A stretch of DNA of 64,000 bases from CAZVGZ01 sp964627605 (GTDB taxonomy: Bacteria > Latescibacterota > MWCZ01 > CAZVGZ01). Of the stretch, positions 42,085 through 50,867 are shown one piece after another. Where the stretch lies: NCBI GenBank assembly GCA_964627605.1, contig CAZVGZ010000008.1, positions 42,107 to 106,106 on the forward strand, given 5' to 3'. The notes beneath the pieces are model-generated. The model was not told the DNA's origin and searched no databases. It worked only from the letters and a program-made list of their open reading frames with translations. The first letter of the stretch is position 1; every line of letters begins with the position of its first letter. The position numbers and the translations under genes were made by a program.

Positions 42085-44088
42085 TCATGCCCACAAACTG
42101 CCGTCGCGGAAGCTCGCCCACGTATCCTCAAACCACGAACTGTCTTCAGGCAGCGGACGCACATCCACCACCTTGGTGACAGCCTTGCTGTCGGCACGAA
42201 ACCTGATTTCGATAATCTCATTGCGTAGCTCGGTGTTTTCCGGGAGGTACCTCAGATCATCACCCAATTTAGGGTGCAGACGCTCCCCGTCGTCACTCAA
42301 AACCAGGTGCGAACCTCTACTGCCGCTACCTCTTTCCAGAAGTGCCGAGATAGCCTGAAGATAGGCGATGTGAGTTTTGCAGAGGTGGACGTTCTGAATC
42401 GCACGAACCAGGTTGCGAGGGTGCCCGATCCTTGTCCCCTCGCGGTCCAGTTCCGTTTGCATGGACCGTGCTTGAGCTAGTGCCTTTTCGACGCCTTCCG
42501 CCGAACGGATATGCGCGGCGTAGCTGCTCATTCGGTGTTGAATTTCACGCCGACGGTCGTCAATGGTTTTTGGGGCTGATTCTGACAGCGCTATTAGGCG
42601 TTCAATCTGGTCGATCTCGTCCTCGACCTGACCGCCCACGATGTTTTCAAACTCGCTTGCACTGACGTCCCGATTCAACCGCCTGCGAGAGATGTACTCA
42701 GCCGCCCTCAGCCCTCCGACCTGCGTTGCATTGAGCGAAGAGCCGCCGGGGCGTTTGACGCCGTGCGTTCCAGCCAACTCTCCCAAACAGAACAGGTGGT
42801 CTATCGTCGTTCGCCACCAGCTATCAACGACAAACCCGCCGTTATTGTGTTGGCAGACTACCGCAAGCTCCAAAGGCTCAGTTTCCAGATCGATCCCATG
42901 CTCGGCGTACTGCTCTATGCTCGGCGGATTCATTCTCCAAAGCCGGGCGATGGGCAGTTCGGGGATCATGGCGTCGGACTTCTCCAGATAGTCGTGAGCC
43001 TCCGGCCACAGATCACCCAGGTCAAACGGTTTCATGGCAGGGCCCGGGGCAGGGTTTTGGATAAAATCCATAAATACTCGACGGTTCTTGAGCGCTGTTT
43101 CGCACCAGACAGCGATATCTATGATGGACGAACCAGGCCCATCTATTTTTTGCGGATCAAGCGGCCACTGATAGCCCTTAAGAAAAATGTTCGACGCCAT
43201 CGCCCCCATGTCGTCGAAATAGTCTGTCAGAAAGTTTCGCTTGTCGCCTCCGTCTTCGTTGGCGCTGAAATAGTTGGGCATCACCTGCTGATAGGTGCCA
43301 GATAGGTTCCATCGGTAGGACGTCGAAGCCATCCCAAACTGCGATTCAGACAGGTTATGAGCGGCCGCACCGGCCTCAAACATGATGCCGTGATTGCCTA
43401 TCTGCCTGTGGGGGTATGCGCTGCACTCATACATCTCCCCTGGACCGCCTGTGGCCATGACGATGTTTTGAGCCTGAAATAGTGTCATCCCCCAGCTTCT
43501 ATCGTCAGCAGCGCTTTTATCAATCGCCACAGCCCCGACTACGCGCTTTCCATCTGAGGTGTCTGCGGTCAGCAGACGGATTACCTCCATCCTGTTGAAC
43601 ACCGCAGTGTTGTTTCGGTGGATCTGCTTGAGGCTTGTTTCCACCATGAACTGACTGGTCTTGGGGCCAGCTGAGGTGGCTCGTTGGAGCGGGTCGTGGT
43701 CGGTTTTGTACCCTACATAACCGCCGTGGATGTCGTGGGGGAAAGGAACACCGTTTTGGACTAAATGATAGAACTCCTGAAGACTGCCCACAGCTTCGGC
43801 ATATGCCACGTCACCGTGCATACATCCACCGGCCATCAGAGTCTTCGCATGGTCCATCGGCGATTCAGGTTGTTCGCCGATGTTGCCCGATTTGTAGTAG
43901 GTCTGCTTATCGGACCCAGAATTGTGCGACGTCCCGCCACCAAGCTGGTCGGTTACAACCGCTATATCGCCAACACCAAACTGCACTAAATGTTCAGCGC
44001 AGTTGAGCGCCGCAGCCCCAGAGCCCACCACTATCGTGTGGTAGCGATGCACGGGAAGATCGTGCCCATTGACCTCTAAAGTGTCCAT
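42085..44088 (-). CDS. FAD-dependent oxidoreductase of the fumarate reductase/succinate dehydrogenase flavoprotein type
   Basis: A 667-residue flavoprotein. The N-terminal Rossmann motif is HTIVVGSGAAALNCAEHL, followed by VVTDQLGGGTSHNSGSDKQT, and IVMATGGPGEMYECSAYPH. The FAD-closing region is HLFCLGELAGTHGVKRPGG with SSLNATQVGGLRAAEY. It resembles fumarate-reductase/aspartate-oxidase flavoprotein subunits, but the substrate loop differs and no iron-sulfur or membrane subunit gene is adjacent, so the electron partner is unknown. I chose the ATG at 44088, with GAGG six bases upstream. An upstream ATG would add six residues. It may be a soluble oxidoreductase of sugar or carboxylate metabolism. 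Confidence 0.85.
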   Translation of the reverse strand: MDTLEVNGHDLPVHRYHTIVVGSGAAALNCAEHLVQFGVGDIAVVTDQLGGGTSHNSGSDKQTYYKSGNIGEQPESPMDHAKTLMAGGCMHGDVAYAEAVGSLQEFYHLVQNGVPFPHDIHGGYVGYKTDHDPLQRATSAGPKTSQFMVETSLKQIHRNNTAVFNRMEVIRLLTADTSDGKRVVGAVAIDKSAADDRSWGMTLFQAQNIVMATGGPGEMYECSAYPHRQIGNHGIMFEAGAAAHNLSESQFGMASTSYRWNLSGTYQQVMPNYFSANEDGGDKRNFLTDYFDDMGAMASNIFLKGYQWPLDPQKIDGPGSSIIDIAVWCETALKNRRVFMDFIQNPAPGPAMKPFDLGDLWPEAHDYLEKSDAMIPELPIARLWRMNPPSIEQYAEHGIDLETEPLELAVVCQHNNGGFVVDSWWRTTIDHLFCLGELAGTHGVKRPGGSSLNATQVGGLRAAEYISRRRLNRDVSASEFENIVGGQVEDEIDQIERLIALSESAPKTIDDRRREIQHRMSSYAAHIRSAEGVEKALAQARSMQTELDREGTRIGHPRNLVRAIQNVHLCKTHIAYLQAISALLERGSGSRGSHLVLSDDGERLHPKLGDDLRYLPENTELRNEIIEIRFRADSKAVTKVVDVRPLPEDSSWFEDTWASFRDGSLWA

Positions 44089-44169
44089 CGAGCACCTCTT
44101 AGGCACTGATTGTGACAGGTGGCGTGCGATGCACCATCGGTTATCGGAACGGTCTTGTTGAGTCTCAAA

Positions 44170-45076
44170 TCAGACATACAACTTAAACCATGCTGAAGCC
44201 AGATGAATAAACGGCATCGTGTATGTGTGATCCTGCCCAGCTAGCAGCGTGTACGACCGTGTACCTGGAAGTTGATCGAAAAGTGATTCGACACTGACCG
44301 GTGGGGTTACTTCATCTTCTGATCCAGCCGTGAGAAGAACCGGCATCGTCAGCCGATGAGCGTGGCAGATCGTATCTACAAACCCCAAAGCACGCCACTC
44401 CTCTTCGGTACCCTCTGTGGTAGACATAACATCAATCGGTGTTGCGTATGTCCCTCTTACGCCTTGATCGTACATCAGACGGTAGTCGGTTAGATAGGGA
44501 ACGTCGGCACAGACGCCTTGAGCTCCCCGCCCAGATTGCAGACTACCCATGAGAAGCGATGTTCCGCCGCCCTGACTGGAGTCGAAAAAGTCGAACCTGG
44601 ACTGGTAGACATCCTCCCTGGCCAACACCCATCTGAAGCGATCATCGCATCAGTAAGCCATCCGACGTATCCGCCCTCGCCCTTGGTTGTGACTGTATCT
44701 GGCATCACCGTCCAACCTCTGTCTTCACGGCTAGCTCCGCTTGGAGTGAGGTACCCAGCGAGTTGATATGCAGAACGTGAAAGCCCTCAGCCACAAATGA
44801 TGGATGAGCGCTCATTTCGGCACCGTATCCTGGTAGGTGGAACAACACAGGGGCATTTGGAAGACTACACTGCTGCCAAAAACCGTGGAACGTCGTCCGC
44901 CCTGGTGTCATAAACTCTACATAGTAGTGTGGGCTTTGATGTCTGACACCAAGCTCAAATGTGTGGACTGGGGCATCGACTCTGTTGACCGATGTGGTCA
45001 TTGTGTCCACAGTGTCGTGGCGCGTTTGGCACCAAACATCAACGTCGGCTGGTGTTGGGTAATCAACCTGTCTCAT
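44170..45076 (-). pseudogene. Alpha/beta-hydrolase (acetyl-esterase-like), two frameshifts
   Basis: Three consecutive frames make one protein. The ATG at 45076 opens MRQVDYPTPADVDVWCQTR and runs through PVLFHLPGYGAEMSAHP to TEVGR. After a shift near 44712 comes KGEGGYVGWLTDAMIA, and after a second near 44645 comes LAREDVYQSRFDFFDSSQGG to 44170. The assembled product matches alpha/beta hydrolases of the acetylxylan-esterase/cephalosporin-deacetylase kind: nucleophile Ser in DSSQGG, acid in LTAGSEDEVTPP, His in GQDHTY. Catalytic residues survive, so the frameshifts are recent. The gene itself cannot be read through as it stands. Confidence 0.8.
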
Positions 45077-45104
45077 CGCTCTTCTTCTGTTGTTATAGCC
45101 AGTA

Positions 45105-45235
45105 TAATAATGCACTAATAGTAGATATATAAAATTATGTAAACAATGGTGTTAAGCTGGATATACAAAATTAATTTAACATCTTTATACAGCCTAATTA
45201 TACACAACTGGCAAGTCGGTTTAGTCGCATTACAA
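45105..45235. other. A+T-rich island upstream of the second URO-D-like gene
   Basis: This stretch is strikingly A+T-rich (ATAATGCACTAATAG, TATATAAAATTATG, AAATTAATTTAAC) in an otherwise G+C-rich window. It lies in the 370-bp gap between the broken esterase gene and the URO-D-like gene. It contains several TATAAT-like words but no confident promoter, and no coding frame. It could be a promoter/UP-element region or a foreign remnant. The rest of the gap (45236-45446) shows only one hairpin. Confidence 0.5.
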
Positions 45236-45268
45236 AAAGGCTGCCCGTCCCGACGAAAAGGCGCAGCC
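45234..45268 (-). terminator. Orphan terminator-like hairpin
   Basis: On the minus strand GGCTGC (45263-45268) pairs with GCAGCC (45239-45244) around an 18-base loop and is followed by TTTTT. No minus-strand gene ends here, so it may be a relic of a lost gene or fortuitous. Confidence 0.35.
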
Positions 45269-45446
45269 GCTCACCGTGATACTACAACATACCACAGTTC
45301 CGACCAAACCCTCCCAACCAGATATGGGAGCGACGGTCCGCGATCAGTGTGACTTGGGGCGGTTTGTCCATCCCCGCAGGTGTCCATATCTTTTGGGACG
45401 GGTGCGGCCTATCCCATTCCACATACCCCTCAGCGGAAGACCCAAC

Positions 45447-46466
45447 ATGAGCTACCAGATCGGCATGGACGCAATTCACCTCAAGCCCACTCCCCGACTC
45501 GCCCACACCGAATACTGCTCCAATGATTCCCTAAAGCGCCGAGTGGAGGCGAAGACTGGAAAGCAGCTCGCGGAGGCGTGGGAGTTTGATCTATTATGGT
45601 CGACCAACGACGGTCCGATCCCGTTCTCAGATCGAGGACGGTCAACCGACATGGGTCATGCTGAGTTTTTGGAGAATGGGACTGACTGGCGTGAACCGCA
45701 GCCAAGCCCGTTCACCGACCCAGAGCAGGTGCTTGAATTCGACGCTGTGGAGGAGTTCGGCCTTCTCGACTTTGATGACTTGGTGGCTTACTACGAGGAC
45801 ACCTACAGTCGCACTCAGCGCGACAACCCAGATCAGATATTCACCAGCGGATATTACAAGACCATCGTTTCCGGGGCGATAGACGTATTTGGATGGGACA
45901 TGCTGCTTGAAGCCGCTGCCGACCAAGAGCGGTTTGAGGCGGTTCTGGACTCGATCTTTAGATTGACCCTTCATCACGTAAAAGCTTGGGCCAAAACCTC
46001 AGCACCGGTATTCATTTGCCACGACGATATGGTCTGGTCAGAAGGTCCTTTTATCCACCCTGATTTCTACCGCAAAGTGATTTTTCCCAGATACGCTGAG
46101 TTGTGGAAAGTGCTCAAAGACGCAGGCAAGAAAGTCTTGTACTGCTCTGACGGCACATGGACGGAGTTTGTGGACGACATAGCAGACGCAGGTGCCGACG
46201 GGTTCATTTTTGAACCAACCACATCGCTGGACCTGGTGGTGGAGAAGTACGGCCAGACGCACGTAATTGTGGGCAGCCACGTCGACTGCCGCACGCTGAC
46301 TTTTGGCACCACCAACGAGATTAAGGCCGAAATCGACTCTACACTCGAGTTGACGCACGGCTGTCGAGGGTTCATGTTCGCAGTCGGCAACCACATACCT
46401 AGCAATGTGCCTGTGGACAACGCGCTTTTCTTCTTCGACTATCTGAGCAAGAATTGGGCGCGATGA
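45447..46466 (+). CDS. Uroporphyrinogen-decarboxylase-like protein (second copy)
   Basis: A 339-residue URO-D-superfamily protein of the non-haem type. It starts MSYQIGMDAIHLKPTPRLAH, and has VFICHDDMVWSEGPFIHPDF, KVLYCSDGTWTEFVDDIADA, ADGFIFEPTTSLDLVVEKYG and HVIVGSHVDCRTLTFGTTNE. It lacks the HemE signature and differs from the copy at 8.2 kb, so the two are distant paralogues. Methyl transfer or sugar-related chemistry are family precedents only. The ATG at 45447 has GGAAGA seven bases upstream; a longer frame from 45276 is open but shows no homology. It stands alone between pseudogenes. Confidence 0.8.
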   Translation: MSYQIGMDAIHLKPTPRLAHTEYCSNDSLKRRVEAKTGKQLAEAWEFDLLWSTNDGPIPFSDRGRSTDMGHAEFLENGTDWREPQPSPFTDPEQVLEFDAVEEFGLLDFDDLVAYYEDTYSRTQRDNPDQIFTSGYYKTIVSGAIDVFGWDMLLEAAADQERFEAVLDSIFRLTLHHVKAWAKTSAPVFICHDDMVWSEGPFIHPDFYRKVIFPRYAELWKVLKDAGKKVLYCSDGTWTEFVDDIADAGADGFIFEPTTSLDLVVEKYGQTHVIVGSHVDCRTLTFGTTNEIKAEIDSTLELTHGCRGFMFAVGNHIPSNVPVDNALFFFDYLSKNWAR

Positions 46467-46649
46467 CAGACGTCATGCGCAAGTGCTAATTAGGATAACT
46501 TATGCTGACCAAGTGGACGTGAGGCCGCCCGCAACAACCCGGAAACTCATCTGTCCCCGGCGGAACCCAACCACACCGTGTACTGTTCACCAAGCTATAG
46601 CCTGACAGGTGTCGTCTATAAGCTTGGAGGATAGGAACATCAGTAAATC

Positions 46650-47397
46650 TTTGGGTACCTAGCAGTTTTCACAATATTCTTCGCCGTAAGCGCAGCGCTC
46701 GCGCAACACTCAAGATCACGGCGAAGCTCTTTTCAACAGCCCGGTAGTCGGTGGGAACCCTGAAAACCTGCTGACGTGTGGACATTGCCACGGCACGACC
46801 GCCGAAAAGCCGACCGCTGGAGCCATCAGTTCAGCGCATAGCCTGTGGAACGCTGCGGCGAGGCCAAGCTACAAAAATGGCAGATTTCCGCAACTGCTAG
46901 ACGGCGTAAACATGTGTGTGGTCAAGTGGCTACGAGGTGAGCCACTCGCGCCGAGTGACTCAGTTTGGCAGGATTTGAGCGAATATATATAAGCGCTGTC
47001 AGACACTGGACGCTCCCCCGCGCTGGTGTTCGCCACGCACGGCAGCGCCGGAGAATTACCCACGCAGCAGTTCGCCACATCAGACGCCCAGCGAGGTGCG
47101 ACAGCTTATGGACAAGCGTATGCCAACTGCCACGGCGATCAGGGCCAGGGTCTCATCGGCCCAAACCTAATTCCGCGTCCCGAGCTACCTAGAGATTGGA
47201 TCGCTGACAAAATCCGCCACAGCAGCGCTCCAGGAATGGGTGGCTACATGCCGTTTTTTGGTGCCGACCGGCTCACCGATCAGCAGGTCGCCGACATCGC
47301 CCCCTATCTCGCCACCCGTGCGCGACCTGTTATCAAAGCAGTAAAGCTATTTGGCGGTTTTAGACCCTACTCTGCCAGCTCTCCCTGGTTTTCATGA
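46650..47397 (+). pseudogene. Dihaem cytochrome c, decayed
   Basis: A hydrophobic signal-like start (FTIFFAVSAALAQ, about 46657-46695) is out of frame with the mature part, which reads GEALFNSPVVGGNPENLLTC and the first haem motif CGHCH. The frame meets TAA at 46990-46992, then continues in the same frame to LVFATHGSAGELPTQQFATS and GQAYANCHGDQGQGLIGPNL. The second haem site has lost its first Cys (YANCH instead of CxxCH), perhaps by a small deletion. The C-terminal part (VADIAPYLATRARPV) ends at 47397. A frameshift, a stop and a broken haem site all point to a dead gene. The 180 bp before it holds nothing I can support. Confidence 0.7.
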
Positions 47398-48611
47398 ATT
47401 TTGGCGGCGGCATCGATATAGTCTTGCATCGTCTGGCGATCGCCGAGAAGGATATACTGCTCAATCCACAACGCCTCATCGCTGCACGCGGTCTCTGTCG
47501 CCTCAAGCCGCATCGCACCGTAGTCAGGGAGGTCGGTATACATCGCCGCGCTTTTTGGCGAATTTTTTGGCCAGAAATTCTGTTCGGTGAATAGCGGCTG
47601 TTTATAGAGCGGCACGTAATACCCGGTACTCATCGGTGTGCCTTCCGCCTCCATCGCCTTGCCGAACTGGAACTTGTCTATCTGGCCAAACACTTTGGGA
47701 TCGAACTTGAGGATGTAGAGATGGTATGCCTGGTTGGTCTCACCAAAACCTCTGGCGGTAGGCGTCAGTCCAGGTATCTGCGAGAAACCATCATTCAGAA
47801 AGAGGCCATTCTGGTTGCGCGTTTCGGTGTCCTCGTCAAGTCTGTCAAGCTGCCCCAACATGATCGCAGCTTGGAACTCCGTCATACGAAAGTTGCCGCC
47901 CAAAACGTGGTGCTCATACCAAAGACTGTCAGGCAATCGCCCGCAGTTCATATAGGCCCGAACTCGATCTAACACCGATTGGTCGTTGCCGATAATGATT
48001 CCGCCTTCGCCTGCATTCATGTTCTTGCTGGCCTGAAAGCTGAAACATCCGGTGTCGCCAAAAGAACCACACCCCTTCCCGTCCCATTTTGCACCGTGGG
48101 CATGCGCCGCGTCCTCTATGATCTTCAGGCCATGCCTGTTCGCGATCTCCAGTAGCTGATCCAAATCCACCGGCAGTCCGGCGAAATGCACAGGAATGAT
48201 CGCTTTGGTTTCTGGCGTGATCGCATCTTCGATCTGGTTGAGGTCGATGTTGTACGTCTCAGGGTCGATGTCTACGAAAATCGGTGTAGCTCCTACCTCA
48301 AGCACCGCTGTAGCAGTGGCGAGGAAGGTGTATGGCGGCACAATGACTTCGTCGCCGATTCCTATGTCCAACGCTCGTAAAGAAACCACCAACGCTACAG
48401 TGCCGTTTACCACCGCCACACCCCACTCAGCGTCGTGTGCTTTACTGAACCGATCCTGGAACTTTGCAACACGCCCGCCGCTCAGAGAGCCCCAGTTACC
48501 GCTGTCGTAGACCGCGAGGACCGCCTCGCGCTCCTTAGGGTCGATTACCGGCCAATGGTGAAGCGGGTCGGTGCGCACAGGTGTTCCACTGCATGCAGCT
48601 AAAGATGGCAT
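47367..48611 (-). CDS. DegT/DnrJ/EryC1/StrS-family aminotransferase
   Basis: A 414-residue PLP enzyme of the sugar-aminotransferase family. Motifs include WPVIDPKEREAVLAVYDSG, VVNGTVALVVSLRALDIG, DEVIVPPYTFLATATAVLEV, IEDAAHAHGAKWDG and the Schiff-base segment SFQASKNMNAGEGG with its lysine. Family members aminate keto-sugars for cell-surface glycans or antibiotics, but many relatives in environmental genomes have unknown substrates. The ATG at 48611 has AGGAG six bases upstream; a longer frame adds a non-homologous leader. The 3' end overlaps the last 31 bp of the cytochrome relic on the other strand. It stands 121 bp downstream of the DapA-family gene on the same strand. Confidence 0.9.
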   Translation of the reverse strand: MPSLAACSGTPVRTDPLHHWPVIDPKEREAVLAVYDSGNWGSLSGGRVAKFQDRFSKAHDAEWGVAVVNGTVALVVSLRALDIGIGDEVIVPPYTFLATATAVLEVGATPIFVDIDPETYNIDLNQIEDAITPETKAIIPVHFAGLPVDLDQLLEIANRHGLKIIEDAAHAHGAKWDGKGCGSFGDTGCFSFQASKNMNAGEGGIIIGNDQSVLDRVRAYMNCGRLPDSLWYEHHVLGGNFRMTEFQAAIMLGQLDRLDEDTETRNQNGLFLNDGFSQIPGLTPTARGFGETNQAYHLYILKFDPKVFGQIDKFQFGKAMEAEGTPMSTGYYVPLYKQPLFTEQNFWPKNSPKSAAMYTDLPDYGAMRLEATETACSDEALWIEQYILLGDRQTMQDYIDAAAKIHENQGELAE

Positions 48612-48732
48612 TTCGATCTCCTGGTATTTCCCATTGGATTCGAGAGGAACGATCCATCTAGGTGAAGCCGAAGTAGCCATCCGGCACCTTTCGCTCCCAG
48701 ATCGGATCGTGATAGAATCTGGTGGCCTGTCG

Positions 48733-49611
48733 TCAGATAAACTTGAGTGCGGTCATACCTTGTCTGAGCTCTTCGATCTCCTCAGAGGTCATCTGGCGTT
48801 GAGGAGGTCTTACAACACCGGCATCGACACCACGCAACCTCAAGGCTTCCTTATACATGCTCACGTAGCATCCAGCTTTGCAGACTACTGTCAACTGAGT
48901 AAGTCGATCTTGCGCTGCCGACGCGGCGATTTCATCGCCTGATAGGTATGCATCGTATACAGCTTGAAACGCGTCGGGAAATGCGTTCCCAGTTGAGGTT
49001 ACCGATGCTCTTATACCGATTTTCAGTGCATCCAGTGTCGATTCGTCGTCGCCACAAATCACCTCAAAATCGGGCAGGCCCAGTTGCGCGGTCTTCCACA
49101 GGCGGCCAATATCGCCCTGACTGTCCTTGATTCCTGCTAGATGTGAAAACTCCTCTTTGAGCCTGGCGATCAGCGTGAGTGGAATCTCTTTTCCGGCGCA
49201 CTGCGGGAGGTTGTACAGATAGACCGGCAGGGAAACGGCTTTCAGGACAGCGCCAAAATGCTGATACAACGCTTCCTCATCCATGCCGTAGAAATAGGGC
49301 GGCAACATGCCCACTGCGTCGGCGTTCAGCTCTTGGGCGAACCGCGCCAAGGTCACGGTGATTTCGGTATTGTAGGCACCGACATGGACCAACGCGGATA
49401 TCGCGCCCTGTATTTTCTTTATAGAATGGCGAATGACCTGTGTTCTCTCATCCAACGACAGAGAGACGAATTCGCCGGTGGTTCCGGTTATGAATACTCC
49501 AGCAACCTCCTCGGCGACAAGATGTTCCAGTAGACGGTCAAGCGCCTCAAAATCGACAGCACCACCCTCGTCGAACGGTGTCAGCAATGCGGGAATTACA
49601 CCGGCGGGCAT
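48733..49611 (-). CDS. DapA-family aldolase/synthase
   Basis: A 292-residue Schiff-base aldolase of the dihydrodipicolinate synthase/N-acetylneuraminate lyase family. PAGVIPALLTPFDEGGAVDF, GVFITGTTGEFVSLSLDER, VHVGAYNTEITVTLA, LYNLPQ (catalytic Tyr) and HLAGIKDSQGD (Schiff-base Lys) are present. True DapA and sugar-acid aldolases cannot be told apart here, and proximity to a DegT/DnrJ gene favours a sugar-acid aldolase. AAGGAG lies 9 bp upstream of the ATG at 49611; the longer open frame has no homology. It reads divergently from the haem operon. Confidence 0.88.
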   Translation of the reverse strand: MPAGVIPALLTPFDEGGAVDFEALDRLLEHLVAEEVAGVFITGTTGEFVSLSLDERTQVIRHSIKKIQGAISALVHVGAYNTEITVTLARFAQELNADAVGMLPPYFYGMDEEALYQHFGAVLKAVSLPVYLYNLPQCAGKEIPLTLIARLKEEFSHLAGIKDSQGDIGRLWKTAQLGLPDFEVICGDDESTLDALKIGIRASVTSTGNAFPDAFQAVYDAYLSGDEIAASAAQDRLTQLTVVCKAGCYVSMYKEALRLRGVDAGVVRPPQRQMTSEEIEELRQGMTALKFI

Positions 49612-49840
49612 ATAGTTATACTCCTTTGCCCAATATGGAGGCAGGCGGGCTTCTAACGGGAAACAGAACCTACCATATGTTGGGTCGGGCGGACAAGTGG
49701 ACCGGCTCCGCGATGATCGGGTGGCACATCGATTGCGTCTAATCAAGCCAGTATGGTGCCGGGTGGGCAAAATATCCACAACCAACACAACAGGCTAATC
49801 GGTTGGCGCAACTAGGGAAACAAGGGTACCTTGCTATGTG

Positions 49841-49909
49841 GCCTTTCAGACGGCAGCCTGAAGGCGGTTTCTTGATGATTGACATTTTGTCAGGCCCCAA
49901 GGGCCGACA
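49841..49909 (+). promoter_or_regulatory. Two hairpins in the leader of the haem operon
   Basis: GCCTTTCAG/CTGAAGGC (49841-49865, one bulge) is followed by TGTCAGGCCC/GGGCCGACA (49888-49909, one mismatch). The second stem ends at the AGGTGA ribosome site of the first gene and could mask it. This is consistent with a cis-acting leader, but no known riboswitch consensus was recognised. The rest of 49612-49917 shows no gene. Confidence 0.3.
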
Positions 49910-49917
49910 GGTGAGCT

Positions 49918-50742
49918 TTGACTATTGCAATCGAACTTTTGAACTCTCTGCTGCCGGTGCTCTACGCACTGTGTGCGGCGGCCTATCTGCTTCTTTTTCT
50001 GAAGAACGATCCTCTGGTCCAGAGGATCGCCCCAAGGATGTTGACCATCACGTTGGCTTTGCACTTGGCAGATGTCACTCTACGCGTGGTGGCGCTACGA
50101 CACATACCCCTGGCGAGTATATACGAAGCGCTCACGATGATCGCCTTGGCTCTGGCTCTGGTTTACAAAGTGATAGAACGCTCAGAAAAGATGCCGTTCA
50201 CCGGCGTTTTCGTGGTGACCATGGCCTTTGTCTGCCAGACCGTTTCATCAGCACTCATTAATCATACAGGGGAGATCAACGAGATACTACGAAGCCCGTG
50301 GTTTGGGGTTCACACCACGACGGCGGTCGTCGGCTATGTAGCTTTCGCGGTGTCGGCGATATACGGCGTTCTCTACGTGATGCTGTACCACGACCTGAAA
50401 TCGCGGCAGTTCGGAGTGGTATACGAACGGTTGCCGTCACTAGAAGTGTTGGCCCAGATGAACTATAGGGCGACCCTGGTGGGATTTTGGCTGCTCACCC
50501 TAGCTATAGCCGTCGGAATCATGTGGTCGTTTCAGGCGTTCGGCAGTGTGGCTTGGGGCGACCCGAAAATGTGGACAACAGTCGCTATCTGGCTTGCCTA
50601 CGCCGTGTACCTAATCGCTAGGCATGTAGCACACTGGAGCCGACTCAGGTTGGTATACGTCTCTCTGGTCGGTTTTGGATTGGTAGCGATATCTATGCTG
50701 GTCGTAAACGCGCTTGTCAGATCGTTTCATTCGTTCACATGA
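49918..50742 (+). CDS. ccsA: CcsA/HemX-type membrane protein
   Basis: A 274-residue polytopic protein with about eight membrane spans. It belongs to the CcsA/HemX family and contains the WGDPKMW variant of the WGxxW-type haem-handling motif (GSVAWGDPKMWTTVAIWLAY, residues about 215-234), with conserved histidines nearby (LRSPWFGVHTTTAVVGYVAF). Such proteins move or hold haem for cytochrome c maturation or modulate glutamyl-tRNA reductase levels. Its place immediately upstream of hemA repeats the hemX-hemA order of Bacillus and many others. The start is the TTG at 49918 with AGGTGA three bases upstream, possibly hidden in a hairpin. It opens the nine-gene haem operon. Confidence 0.8.
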   Translation: MTIAIELLNSLLPVLYALCAAAYLLLFLKNDPLVQRIAPRMLTITLALHLADVTLRVVALRHIPLASIYEALTMIALALALVYKVIERSEKMPFTGVFVVTMAFVCQTVSSALINHTGEINEILRSPWFGVHTTTAVVGYVAFAVSAIYGVLYVMLYHDLKSRQFGVVYERLPSLEVLAQMNYRATLVGFWLLTLAIAVGIMWSFQAFGSVAWGDPKMWTTVAIWLAYAVYLIARHVAHWSRLRLVYVSLVGFGLVAISMLVVNALVRSFHSFT

Positions 50743-50867
50743 CCTGTGTTGGGCAGTGATTTTGGGTGCGAGATGGAACGTCATCTATCGATAACATTTG
50801 TCGTCGGGGGCAACCTCAATTCAACGCAGTATGTCGGTGACTATGTTTGGTGAAGGGTGAAAAGGTT

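Noticed and set aside
8200..46466. The two URO-D-like genes as extra hemE copies
   Set aside because: Both lack the RQAGRYMPEYR motif that the true hemE at 55.5 kb has, so they belong to the non-haem branch of the superfamily.
49847..49856. TTCAGACGGC, identical to the core of the neisserial DNA uptake sequence
   Set aside because: A single 10-base match is plausible by chance in 64 kb. The base forms part of a local hairpin and no other copies were noticed.
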